Shown: piece by piece, positions 24,957 to 32,100 of the stretch
Numbering within the stretch: the first letter of the stretch is position 1
Layout of the letters: each line of letters starts with the position of its first letter
Source of the DNA: Euryarchaeota archaeon UBA54
Lineage (GTDB): Archaea; Thermoplasmatota; Poseidoniia; Poseidoniales; Thalassarchaeaceae
Direction of reading: 5' to 3'
DNA: 39,351 nucleotides
Assembly: GCA_002495735.1 (NCBI GenBank)
Contig: DAGM01000014.1
Location: 1-39,351 of the forward strand
Notes under the pieces: generated by a model
What the model was told of the DNA's origin: nothing
The model's database searches: none
What the model saw: only the letters and a program-made list of their open reading frames with translations
Translations under genes and position numbers: made by a program

Positions 24957-26312
24957 TCACTCCGCCCTCAGATTCTCCAGTTCCTCTTCGACAGCCTTCT
25001 GGGTGATTCTGTCGCCTTGCTCTCGTAGTCGGACTGCGACGATATCAATCTCTGATCCCTCTGCACCAGCAGTCACTGCCATGTTCCGGACATGGAGCTT
25101 CATGTGTCCGGCTTGGATACCTACTGTCGCCAACGCCCTCAGGGCACCGAGGTTCTGGGCCAACCCCGCTGCCGCCATCACCTTGGCGAGCTCGTCGGCG
25201 GAAGTGATTCCGAGCAGAGCCACGTTGGCTTGCGCTGCAGGGTGCACTCTCACTGCACCTCCCACTAGCCCCACAGCCATCGGTAGTTCAATCGAGCCCA
25301 CTAGATTGCCTTCGCCATCCTTCTCCCAGTGAGTCAGCGAGCCATAGGTCCTCTCGTGTGCGGCGAAACTGTGAGCACCGGACTCCACAGCCCGCCAGTC
25401 CTGTCCACAGGCGAGGGCTATGGGAGATATCGCATTCATGATGCCCTTGTTGTGAGTAGTGGCGCGAAACGGATCGGCTTTGGCGAAGTGATATGCTTGC
25501 AGTATTCCCTCTATGACTTCGGAGCCCTGCTCCGCATTGCCCTTGTCCGACAATTCCTCAGGGCTGAATACAGCACTCACCCTAGCCAGTCTGTGCACGG
25601 CAAGATTGCTGATTATGCGCAGTATAACTGTCCCACCTGTCATACTCTCTATCTTTGGGGCGATGGTCTCGGCCATGGTGTTGACAGCGTTTGCACCCAT
25701 GGCGTCTCTACAGTCCACCAGGATGTGGACAATGACCATCGGTCCGGAGTCAGTTTCTATTATTCTGACTTGAATATCCCGACATCCGCCACCGAATTTG
25801 ACTAGAATCGGGTCGACAGCATTGCAAGATTCGACTAATTCGGCGCTTTTTCCTAGGATTGAAGCCTTTGCAACTTCTGGATCATCGCAACCCACAACTT
25901 GGATTTGCCCAATCATCACCGGATCATCGTTGTCAGAGGTGAATCCACCATTGGCATGGCACCTCTTTGCCATATTGCTGGCGGCAGCCACCACACTTGG
26001 TTCCTCAAGGACGAATGGTATCAGATAGTGCTCACCATCGATGATGAAGTTGGTAGCGACTCCGATGGGCAGCGAGTATGTCCCGATTACATTCTCAATC
26101 ATCCTATCTGCTGAATCTTCGGAAAGCTCACCTGAAGAGGACCATGCCTCTACTTGCTCTGGTGTGAGTTTGGCTGTGTGAGCCAGCACCTCCCTGCGTT
26201 CTGAAACAGAGAGCTTGTAGAATCCTTCGAGTCGGCTGCTGTCGACGGGCATCTGTATCAGTTGAAGCCCGGAGTAATTGGCTTCTAACTGTTTGCGATT
26301 GACCTTGTTCAT
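24957..26312 (-). CDS. Class II hydroxymethylglutaryl-CoA reductase
   Basis: A 451-residue enzyme making mevalonate from HMG-CoA, the entry to archaeal isoprenoid lipids. Motifs follow the bacterial/Thermoplasma class II form: ENVIGTYSLPIGVATNF with Glu73, IPFVLEEPSVVAAASNMAK (98-116), VDCRDAMGANAVNTMAE, ATTHNKGIMN with Lys289, GQDWRAVE with Asp305, and GHMKLHVRN (402-410) carrying the catalytic His near the C-terminus. It has no membrane region. The promoter faces the AAA+ gene across a repeat-rich spacer, so the two may share regulation. The usual euryarchaeal enzyme is class I, so this points to a Thermoplasmata-type lineage or lateral transfer. Confidence 0.93.
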   Translation of the reverse strand: MNKVNRKQLEANYSGLQLIQMPVDSSRLEGFYKLSVSERREVLAHTAKLTPEQVEAWSSSGELSEDSADRMIENVIGTYSLPIGVATNFIIDGEHYLIPFVLEEPSVVAAASNMAKRCHANGGFTSDNDDPVMIGQIQVVGCDDPEVAKASILGKSAELVESCNAVDPILVKFGGGCRDIQVRIIETDSGPMVIVHILVDCRDAMGANAVNTMAETIAPKIESMTGGTVILRIISNLAVHRLARVSAVFSPEELSDKGNAEQGSEVIEGILQAYHFAKADPFRATTHNKGIMNAISPIALACGQDWRAVESGAHSFAAHERTYGSLTHWEKDGEGNLVGSIELPMAVGLVGGAVRVHPAAQANVALLGITSADELAKVMAAAGLAQNLGALRALATVGIQAGHMKLHVRNMAVTAGAEGSEIDIVAVRLREQGDRITQKAVEEELENLRAE

Positions 26313-26535
26313 GTTCGCGATTTAGCAGGTATAGTTCAGAAAACACTTCCTAAAAATGCGTTAATCTACCCATTAACGGGTTGTTAACGCATCAATAAAG
26401 CGTTAGTGAAGCGTTAACATCGAATTGTCACATTCGTAGCACTGGGTGAAAAGGGCCCAACTAAATCCTCTCGGAAAAACGCGAGAATGCGTTAAATCAC
26501 CATATGAGAAGCGTGAGGATGCGTGAATATTAAGA
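26313..26535. promoter_or_regulatory. AT-rich divergent spacer loaded with GCGTTAA-type boxes
   Basis: This is the longest gene-free stretch. Boxes close to (A/T)(A/G)GCGT(T/G)A(A/G) occur at 26356-26364, 26384-26392 (inverted), 26399-26406, 26409-26418, 26487-26496, 26509-26517 and 26519-26527, with a partial TTAACGG at 26373-26379. GCG-to-GCG steps of 11, 22 and 10 bases place several boxes on one face of the helix. TATA-like candidates are AACTATAC (minus strand, near 26329-26336) for HMGR and GAATATTAAG (26525-26534) for the AAA+ gene. The last two boxes touch the latter. Confidence 0.75.
26356..26392. repeat. 37-base interrupted palindrome in the divergent spacer
   Basis: Outer arms ATGCGTTAA (26356-26364) and TTAACGCAT (26384-26392) are perfect reverse complements, and inner arms ACCC (26368-26371) and GGGT (26378-26381) also pair, around the loop ATTAAC. 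This suits a dimeric or paired DNA-binding protein. Confidence 0.7.
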
Positions 26536-28347
26536 ATGAGAGAGCTCGCTGCTCGAGCAATGATGGGAGAGGCAGTTTCTCTACTTGACCTACCTCCCCT
26601 CAGGGGAAATCCCTTCGAACTCAGACCAATCGAGTCGACGCGAGCCCAGGACATAGTCGGGCGCGATTCACTGATGACCCGCTTGAGAGAGCATATCATA
26701 TCCGAATCTCCGAGGATGGTGCTCTTAGTTGGGGGACGAGGCAGCGGTAGAACCTCTCTGGTAAACGCCCTGTCTTCTCAGGTCAGTAAGAAGTTCGTCG
26801 GCCAGTTCTGGCCTCGGGACGAGGCCGTCAGCTCCGTGATGAATGAGATCGCTGTCCATTTCATCGGTCACGAAGTTCCTCCGTCCACTGGGCAGATGTG
26901 TGAGCGCCTGATTGAAACGCTCGAGCAGAGTACAGGACCACTCTCCCTAATTGCCCTTGATTACCCCTCAAATACCCCTATGAATGACTTCCTAGCGCGC
27001 ATGACGCCACTGTTGCAGAGGCTCAAGGCACTGGTTCTGGTGACGCTGACACCGGCACAACTGACCTCCTTGGACGAAGAGGTGCTCGATGTGTTCGATT
27101 CCCCCGAGCATCTTGATGGCCTATCGGAGAGTCAGATTCAGAAGTTGGCCGACAATCTCGTGCGCAGGAAGGCCCGTGAGCGCTGGATCATCAACCCCGA
27201 TATCTTGACTGCCATCCACGATAGCACAGCAGGAAATCCACGCGAGGTGGTGCGCTTGTGCCGGGCGCTCATTGATGAAAGGCGAGGTGTCGGCTCCGAG
27301 GGTACACTCGAGAGGCTGGTCGGATGGCAGAGGATCGTGCAGGAAGAGGACGAAGATCCTCCAGAGGCACACTCCTCCCTCACCGAGTTAGAATCAGAAC
27401 CCGTTCCCGAGTCAGTCGAAGATGGTGAGGACTGGGACGTCGAGCCCGATGACCTGTGGGAGGATGAATCCGAACCCGAAGGTCAATCCGAAGAGTTCGA
27501 TTGGGACAAGGAACTCCCTGAACCAGACGATATCTGGGACGATGGGCCCGTGCCCGTGCCCGTGCCCGAGCCCGAGCCCGAGTCGCAGTCGCCCCCTCCA
27601 GAGGAGAACCAGGAGACGCTGGATTCCTTCCTCTTCGCCGAAGAGGGCACTGAACATCTGGTACAGCCTCGTCACGCCGGCGGACTCAGTGGCTTAGCCG
27701 ACAGATCACAGAGAATCAGCGCAGCCATGCCCGAGGGTCTGGACGAGACTCCGATTACGGTCGCCGAGAATCGGCCGCAATTGACACCGGCTCCTATCAG
27801 GCCACCTCCTAGGCCGAATCCCGAACCTGCATTCGTTACCGACGCCAAGCCAGACACCTCGGTGCTACCCACTCAGGACCAACCGGTGATGGCTGCCGAG
27901 GGTGCCCTTTGGACTGTGGACTCTAGTCTCGGCTCATCCCTGCCTGTCTTAGATGCGGAGCCAAAGACCAGTCCCGAACCAGTCTTCGACATCGATCACT
28001 CCCCTCCTCTTGCCGTAGTGCCGGAGCCAGTGTTTGAGGAGCCGGAACCTGCTCCTCCCCAAATCCCAATTCCTCTCGGACCAGCTTGGGATGTTGACGA
28101 GCCTCTCAACCATGCCCGAGTCGCGACAGTTTCTGATGCTGAGCGTACCGTGCTGGCAGCAGCCAAGGCACGCGAGATCTCACCTTCGGACCCGGAACTA
28201 CAGGCCTTTCTCGAGGTCGGTAGACCTCGACTATCGCAGATTTTCAATGGACTGCGGAAAGCTGGCCTGCTCTCGGTCAGGAAGCAGGGCAGGACGAGAC
28301 TGTTCAAACTAAGCAGAGCAGCCTCGTTGGAACTCGAGATGACATAG
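26536..28347 (+). CDS. Degenerate AAA+ protein with Pro/acidic linker and C-terminal winged helix
   Basis: A 603-residue protein. Residues 20-265 form an Orc1/Cdc6- or ExeA-like AAA+ module: LRGNPFELRPIES...DIVGRD (22-43), a P-loop-like GGRGSGRTS (66-74) in which the invariant Lys is Arg72, a Walker B-like LIALDYPSN with Tyr143 in place of Glu, and a sensor-2-like GNPREVVRLC (233-242). Residues 270-525 are a low-complexity Pro/Glu/Asp linker. Residues 530-595 form a winged helix (SDPELQAFLEVGRPRLSQIFNGLRKAGLLSVRK), as in MarR/ArsR-like regulators. It may bind the boxes upstream of its own gene; this is inference. ATG 26536 is the longest start; ATG 26560/26563 would suit a leaderless message from GAATATTAAG. 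The DUF357 gene follows 8 bases downstream. Confidence 0.75.
   Translation: MRELAARAMMGEAVSLLDLPPLRGNPFELRPIESTRAQDIVGRDSLMTRLREHIISESPRMVLLVGGRGSGRTSLVNALSSQVSKKFVGQFWPRDEAVSSVMNEIAVHFIGHEVPPSTGQMCERLIETLEQSTGPLSLIALDYPSNTPMNDFLARMTPLLQRLKALVLVTLTPAQLTSLDEEVLDVFDSPEHLDGLSESQIQKLADNLVRRKARERWIINPDILTAIHDSTAGNPREVVRLCRALIDERRGVGSEGTLERLVGWQRIVQEEDEDPPEAHSSLTELESEPVPESVEDGEDWDVEPDDLWEDESEPEGQSEEFDWDKELPEPDDIWDDGPVPVPVPEPEPESQSPPPEENQETLDSFLFAEEGTEHLVQPRHAGGLSGLADRSQRISAAMPEGLDETPITVAENRPQLTPAPIRPPPRPNPEPAFVTDAKPDTSVLPTQDQPVMAAEGALWTVDSSLGSSLPVLDAEPKTSPEPVFDIDHSPPLAVVPEPVFEEPEPAPPQIPIPLGPAWDVDEPLNHARVATVSDAERTVLAAAKAREISPSDPELQAFLEVGRPRLSQIFNGLRKAGLLSVRKQGRTRLFKLSRAASLELEMT
27547..27582 (+). repeat. 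In-frame hexamer repeat, 3 x CCCGTG then 3 x CCCGAG
   Basis: Six tandem hexamers encode the PVPVPVPEPEPE stretch in the linker of the AAA+ protein. The reading frame is kept, so expansion or contraction would change linker length by two residues per unit. Confidence 0.85.
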
Positions 28348-28355
28348 GTGCTCAA

Positions 28356-28646
28356 ATGTCCGGCTCAGTAGTAACCAGAGATAAGGTTGAGAGGTATCTG
28401 GCCCTGACGACTGAGGCTAGGTCGAAGGCGACCCCCTGCGCGGAAGGTGTGGAGGACGAGGCCCGATTGACCTCGATGCTGAGGATGTGCGATGACTACG
28501 CCGCTGATGCCAGGCATTTCATGGAGTCCGATGATTTGGTTCGCGCCTTCGGGGCCATCAACTACTCGCACGCTTGGTTGGATGCCGCCGTTAGAATCGG
28601 TCTACTGGACGGCCATGGAGATGACCGGTTGTTCACGCTGCCCTAG
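28356..28646 (+). CDS. DUF357 family protein
   Basis: A 96-residue protein matching the archaeal DUF357 family: VERYLALTTEARSKA, then MLRMCDDYAADARHFMESDDLVRAFGAINYSHAWLDAAVRIGLLD. The family is helical and of unknown function. GGTG precedes ATG 28356. The gene follows the AAA+ gene closely and is probably co-transcribed. Its TAG stop (28644-28646) overlaps the stop of the convergent PIN gene. Confidence 0.85.
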   Translation: MSGSVVTRDKVERYLALTTEARSKATPCAEGVEDEARLTSMLRMCDDYAADARHFMESDDLVRAFGAINYSHAWLDAAVRIGLLDGHGDDRLFTLP

Positions 28647-29011
28647 GTCTCGACCAGCCTGAGGAACCGGCCCGATGCGACTTCGATGTAGGATCCTCCA
28701 GAGGATATCAATCTCTCCTTAAGGTCCCGGTCGACTGTCAGTACCGGCCATCTTCTCGAACCAGAGAGAGTTACCAGCATCTCGTCCGGATGAGACATCC
28801 CATCAAGGTCGAGAACTCTCTCGGAACGGCTCTCGAGCAAACTGAGGAGGAGTCCCTTCCTCTGTTGCGACAACAGATCTAATTCGCGATGCACACTTTC
28901 GAGCACCATGAGTTCGGCTTGGCCAACCACTTCCTTCATCGCATCGTCGATATTCAACTTTGCATCCATCAGTGCGGCCCAGCCGCATGCGTCTACGAGG
29001 ACGCCGACCAT
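28643..29011 (-). CDS. PIN-domain protein (COG1412 / Fcf1-like)
   Basis: A 122-residue PIN-fold protein: VGVLVDACGWAALMDAKLN with the first Asp, SVHRELDLL with a conserved Glu, and VLTVDRDLKERLISSGGSYI with the C-terminal Asp pair. The family contains ribonucleases related to the rRNA-processing factor Fcf1. I start at ATG 29011, four bases after the aIF2-gamma stop, because the longer frame to 29101 runs inside aIF2-gamma. In many archaea this gene follows aIF2-gamma, which supports a housekeeping role over a toxin-antitoxin one; no antitoxin gene is adjacent. Confidence 0.83.
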   Translation of the reverse strand: MVGVLVDACGWAALMDAKLNIDDAMKEVVGQAELMVLESVHRELDLLSQQRKGLLLSLLESRSERVLDLDGMSHPDEMLVTLSGSRRWPVLTVDRDLKERLISSGGSYIEVASGRFLRLVET

Positions 29012-29015
29012 CCAA

Positions 29016-30275
29016 TCACCCTGCAATCGAGCCGTGGCCGATGAGCCGCCAGCGCGAGCCAATGCGACGGGACAGCGTGATTCGACTACCTGACTTGGCA
29101 CAAATTGGCAACCTCAGTTGCAACGTCGCCGATCGACCTTTGATCGATGAGACTGTTCCGACGCTGGTGGCGGTGGCAGAGTTCACCATAAGCATCTCAT
29201 TGGGCTGCAGCGGGCGAACCGATTTGGCATCCCCTTCTCCGGCCGAGGCCATGTTCTCAAGCAGATCGAGATCGAGATCTAGGGCCTCCCATATTGGTGG
29301 CAGTTCACCCTCGCGAGCCATGACCTGTCCAGAGAGCTCATCGGCCTTGGTGGAGACAGGGTCCATCGGAGTAGCGATGCCGCACAATCCTCCTGCGTGA
29401 ACGGATTGCAGGTCAAGCCCACCTCCCTTGACACTCTGAATGGTAGTTCGAATTGGCTCCCAAGTCGTCTTTCCGCCTGTTTGCACCCTGCGGCCAGGGG
29501 CTATCAATATCGAATCTCCCACGCTGAAGGAACCCTCGACGATGCTGCCGCCGATGATTCCGCCCTGCAGTTTCTCAGGGCGCGAGCCCGGACGATTCGT
29601 GTCGAACGAGCGAGCGACGTACATCAGACCTGACTCACCAGAGGGCCTGTCTGGAGTGGGAATGACGTCTTCGATGGCCTGTATCAAGACGTCTAGGTTG
29701 ACGTCGTGGTGGGCCGAGACCGGGATGATTGGAGCAGACTCGGCTATCGTGCCCTTCAGGAAGTCTCTAATCTCCTCGTGGGATTCGACAGCCCTCTCTC
29801 GACTCACTATGTCGATCTTGTTCTGTACCACTACTATGTTCTCTATTCCTGCTATCTGCAATGCGGCCAGATGTTCACGGGTCTGAGGCTGCGGGCACTT
29901 CTCAGTAGCAGAAATGAGTAGCATCGCCCCATCCATAATCGAGGAGCCTGAAATCATCACAGCCATCAGGGTCTCGTGACCCGGGGCGTCAACAAACGAG
30001 ACCACACGTAGAAGCTCGCCATCCGAGTCCTCGTTGCCATCAGGGTGCTTACCTCTAGCGTAGTACCTACCGTCAGAGGTCCTGTAGAACGCTGTGTCGG
30101 CGTAGCCTAACTTGATGCTGATGCCGCGCTTCATTTCCTCCGAGTGGGTATCGGTCCAGACTCCGGAGAGCGCTTGAGTGAGAGTGGTCTTACCGTGATC
30201 GACGTGACCGACCATGCCGATGTTGACTACAGGTTGACTGGGAAGACTCTGAACCAGTTTAATTCCCCCTGCCAA
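29016..30275 (-). CDS. eif2g: Translation initiation factor aIF2 subunit gamma
   Basis: A 419-residue GTPase that carries initiator tRNA to the ribosome. Motifs: GHVDHGKT (23-30), RGISIKLGYAD (50-60), DAPGHE (96-101) and NKID, followed by two beta-barrel domains. I start at TTG 30275, one base after the S6e stop with GAGGAGTGAG upstream; a longer frame to 30323 would sit inside S6e. Between switch 1 and DAPGHE the archaeal family usually has a four-Cys zinc knuckle; here the segment (about 64-87) contains no Cys. The gene order S6e, aIF2-gamma, PIN is conserved in archaea. Confidence 0.94.
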   Translation of the reverse strand: MAGGIKLVQSLPSQPVVNIGMVGHVDHGKTTLTQALSGVWTDTHSEEMKRGISIKLGYADTAFYRTSDGRYYARGKHPDGNEDSDGELLRVVSFVDAPGHETLMAVMISGSSIMDGAMLLISATEKCPQPQTREHLAALQIAGIENIVVVQNKIDIVSRERAVESHEEIRDFLKGTIAESAPIIPVSAHHDVNLDVLIQAIEDVIPTPDRPSGESGLMYVARSFDTNRPGSRPEKLQGGIIGGSIVEGSFSVGDSILIAPGRRVQTGGKTTWEPIRTTIQSVKGGGLDLQSVHAGGLCGIATPMDPVSTKADELSGQVMAREGELPPIWEALDLDLDLLENMASAGEGDAKSVRPLQPNEMLMVNSATATSVGTVSSIKGRSATLQLRLPICAKSGSRITLSRRIGSRWRLIGHGSIAG

Positions 30276-30276
30276 C

Positions 30277-30774
30277 TCACTCCTCTTCTCCAGAGGGCTC
30301 CTCGACAGGTGCGGCCTCCTCAACGAGGCCGAAGATGGCGTCGAGGGAGCGATTGCCCGCCTCGGTGATCTTCAGGTTAATCTGGCGGGTGTCCTGGCCG
30401 ATTACGTTGCCTCGCAGCTTACGTCGCCTTCTGAGGCCGTCGTACTTGTATCGATACACCTTACCTCTCTTCTTGACATAGCGCTTGCCCTTGTAACCGA
30501 TTCCCGCAGTGATGAGGACTGACTTGATGCCGACGCCGTCCAGTTCTGGCCTCATAGGGCGCCCCGTCAGATCGGAGCCACCAGTGATCTCCAGTTTGTA
30601 TCCAGATAGGGATTTGTCACCCTCTCCGATGAACATACCGTCCACCGAATCCCCGATTTTCTTACCTAGGAAGTGGTTGTAGTTTGAGCCCGTAATCTCG
30701 ATACCGAAGGCCCGGCCACTCGATGTGGGATTGGTATCGTTAATCACCGCTTTGAATGCCTGCTCCGCTGCCAT
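30277..30774 (-). CDS. rps6e: Small ribosomal subunit protein eS6
   Basis: A 165-residue S6e. KAVINDTNPTSSGRAFGIEITG, FLGKKIGDSVDG, LEITGGSDLTGRPMRPELDG and GIGYKGKRYVKKRGKVYRYKYDGLRRRRKLRGN are the family core, with basic segments that contact rRNA. The C-terminus is extended and acidic (GLVEEAAPVEEPSGEEE). The start has GAGGTGATGAG upstream, and a TATA-like CTCTTATA stands about 40 bases before the ATG. First gene of the S6e/aIF2-gamma/PIN operon. Confidence 0.95.
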   Translation of the reverse strand: MAAEQAFKAVINDTNPTSSGRAFGIEITGSNYNHFLGKKIGDSVDGMFIGEGDKSLSGYKLEITGGSDLTGRPMRPELDGVGIKSVLITAGIGYKGKRYVKKRGKVYRYKYDGLRRRRKLRGNVIGQDTRQINLKITEAGNRSLDAIFGLVEEAAPVEEPSGEEE

Positions 30775-30810
30775 CTCATCACCTCGGACGGCCTCCCGAC
30801 TAAAGGCCCC

Positions 30811-30818
30811 TATAAGAG
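30811..30818 (-). promoter_or_regulatory. Putative TATA box of the S6e operon
   Basis: Reading on the minus strand, CTCTTATA is about 40 bases before ATG 30774, which predicts a leader of some 14 bases carrying the GAGGTGA ribosome-binding site. It lies in the 75-base gap after orc1. Confidence 0.5.
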
Positions 30819-30826
30819 CGGTTCGG

Positions 30827-30843
30827 AAGCGCCATAGGCGCTT
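30827..30843. repeat. Perfect inverted repeat, 7-bp arms, 3-base loop
   Basis: AAGCGCC / ATA / GGCGCTT lies between the orc1 stop (30850) and the S6e TATA box (30811-30818). It could be the orc1 transcript end or an operator upstream of the ribosomal operon promoter. Confidence 0.6.
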
Positions 30844-30849
30844 GCTGAA

Positions 30850-32052
30850 TCAACTGATTTCCTTCTCGATTCGACTCTCCAGAGCCGCAGGTGCGGTATT
30901 GGTCATGGTGATGTGCTGCGTCCTCCCCCTACCCACCGTCGCGTTCGCAGTCCGCGACTCAATCAGCCCCAGTGTCTCGAGCTCCTTGAGGTGCTTCCAG
31001 AAGGTGGTGTAACTGCGGGGTTTGTCCCCGTTCTCCTCGCAGACTAGATTGTACAACTTCTGGGCATCACCGCTGGAGATCTCGTCCACCCTCTTGAGGC
31101 GCCTGCAGATACCGAGGAGGACCAGTTTCTGATGCTTGCCCAGATTGTCGACCTGACTTGGTTCGACCGAAGCACCCCGTAAGGTGCTGGGTCGTACATC
31201 CTCGATTAAGACGTCTCCTCTGCCATCCATCTCGGCGCGTCGAATTGCTGCTTCCAGCAGTTCGATGGCGAGACGCGCGTCACCTGTCTCAGCGGCGAAC
31301 CTACCGATCTTGGACAGAGTGTCATCGCCCACCGATCCCGGTTTGCAGGCCTCCTCGTAGCGCTGCCTAGCGATACCCGTGAGCGCGCGCTCGTCGTATC
31401 CGCCCAGCGCCATCATGCTGCTCTCGCCGAGCCGAGAGATAATGGCTGGTTCGAACAACCTGATTAGGGAAACATCTTGACTCACCAGTATCATCGAGAG
31501 CGAGCCCTGCTGGTCCTGACCCTCATCGATTCGGAGCAGTTTGTAGATTAGGTCGCCCTTGTCGTTGCGAATTAGCACATCTACTTCGTCGAGGGTTAGC
31601 AGGAGATGGGTCTTGTGTACCTTGAGGTTACGACGAATAGATTGGATGATCTCGCTCGAGCTGAAGCCCCGTTCTGGGTGTCCAGAGTCGAGTGAGCGAG
31701 CAATCTCCTGCAACACCTGTGAGGCAGTTGGGTGGTTGCGGCAGTTGACATGAGCGAGAACTATCTTCCTGCGTCCGTCCAGCATTCGCTGAAGATCTTC
31801 TCCGAAGCGACGTGTCATCACCGTCTTGCCCGAACCTACTGGTCCTGTAATGACTGCCCTGCCACTGACTCCGTCCCCTTCCATTCCACTGAACATCGAA
31901 GCGAGCTCACCGAGTTCCTCATCGCGACCGACCAATGCAGGCGGCGTCCAATCGAACGAGAAAAACATCCCGTTCAGCAGGACCTTGCCCGCTCCTATTC
32001 TGTCTAGGTAGTCGACCATTATGTGACTCGTGCTCACATCGTTATTAGACAT
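30850..32052 (-). CDS. Orc1/Cdc6 replication initiator
   Basis: A 400-residue AAA+ initiator. P-loop GPVGSGKT (70-77), Walker B LLTLDEVD (151-158), sensor and lid regions, then a C-terminal winged helix (KHQKLVLLGICRRLKRVDEISSGDAQKLYNLVCEENG ... TTFWKHLKELETLGLIE). It binds replication origins and loads the MCM helicase. The 48-base gap upstream is too short for an archaeal origin with ORB repeats, so the origin is not visible beside this gene. The start ATG 32052 lies in AAATATG with no obvious Shine-Dalgarno, so a leaderless transcript is possible. Confidence 0.95.
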   Translation of the reverse strand: MSNNDVSTSHIMVDYLDRIGAGKVLLNGMFFSFDWTPPALVGRDEELGELASMFSGMEGDGVSGRAVITGPVGSGKTVMTRRFGEDLQRMLDGRRKIVLAHVNCRNHPTASQVLQEIARSLDSGHPERGFSSSEIIQSIRRNLKVHKTHLLLTLDEVDVLIRNDKGDLIYKLLRIDEGQDQQGSLSMILVSQDVSLIRLFEPAIISRLGESSMMALGGYDERALTGIARQRYEEACKPGSVGDDTLSKIGRFAAETGDARLAIELLEAAIRRAEMDGRGDVLIEDVRPSTLRGASVEPSQVDNLGKHQKLVLLGICRRLKRVDEISSGDAQKLYNLVCEENGDKPRSYTTFWKHLKELETLGLIESRTANATVGRGRTQHITMTNTAPAALESRIEKEIS

Positions 32053-32100
32053 ATTTGGAGCAGCGCGCGCACATATGCCTGTCTGCAGTGTGCACGTGAG

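Noticed and set aside
26313..26535. CRISPR array or ORB-type origin reading of the repeats.
   Set aside because: Units are only 9-10 bases, occur in both orientations and have no uniform spacers, so it is not CRISPR. They do not match the ORB consensus I know, and orc1 lies over 4 kb away, so an origin is only an outside possibility.
28643..29101. PIN protein as a toxin with partner antitoxin.
   Set aside because: No small antitoxin-like gene is adjacent, and the S6e/aIF2-gamma/PIN order is the conserved housekeeping arrangement.
32053..32100. Replication origin next to orc1.
   Set aside because: The spacer is 48 bases, with no repeated ORB-like elements or AT-rich unwinding region.
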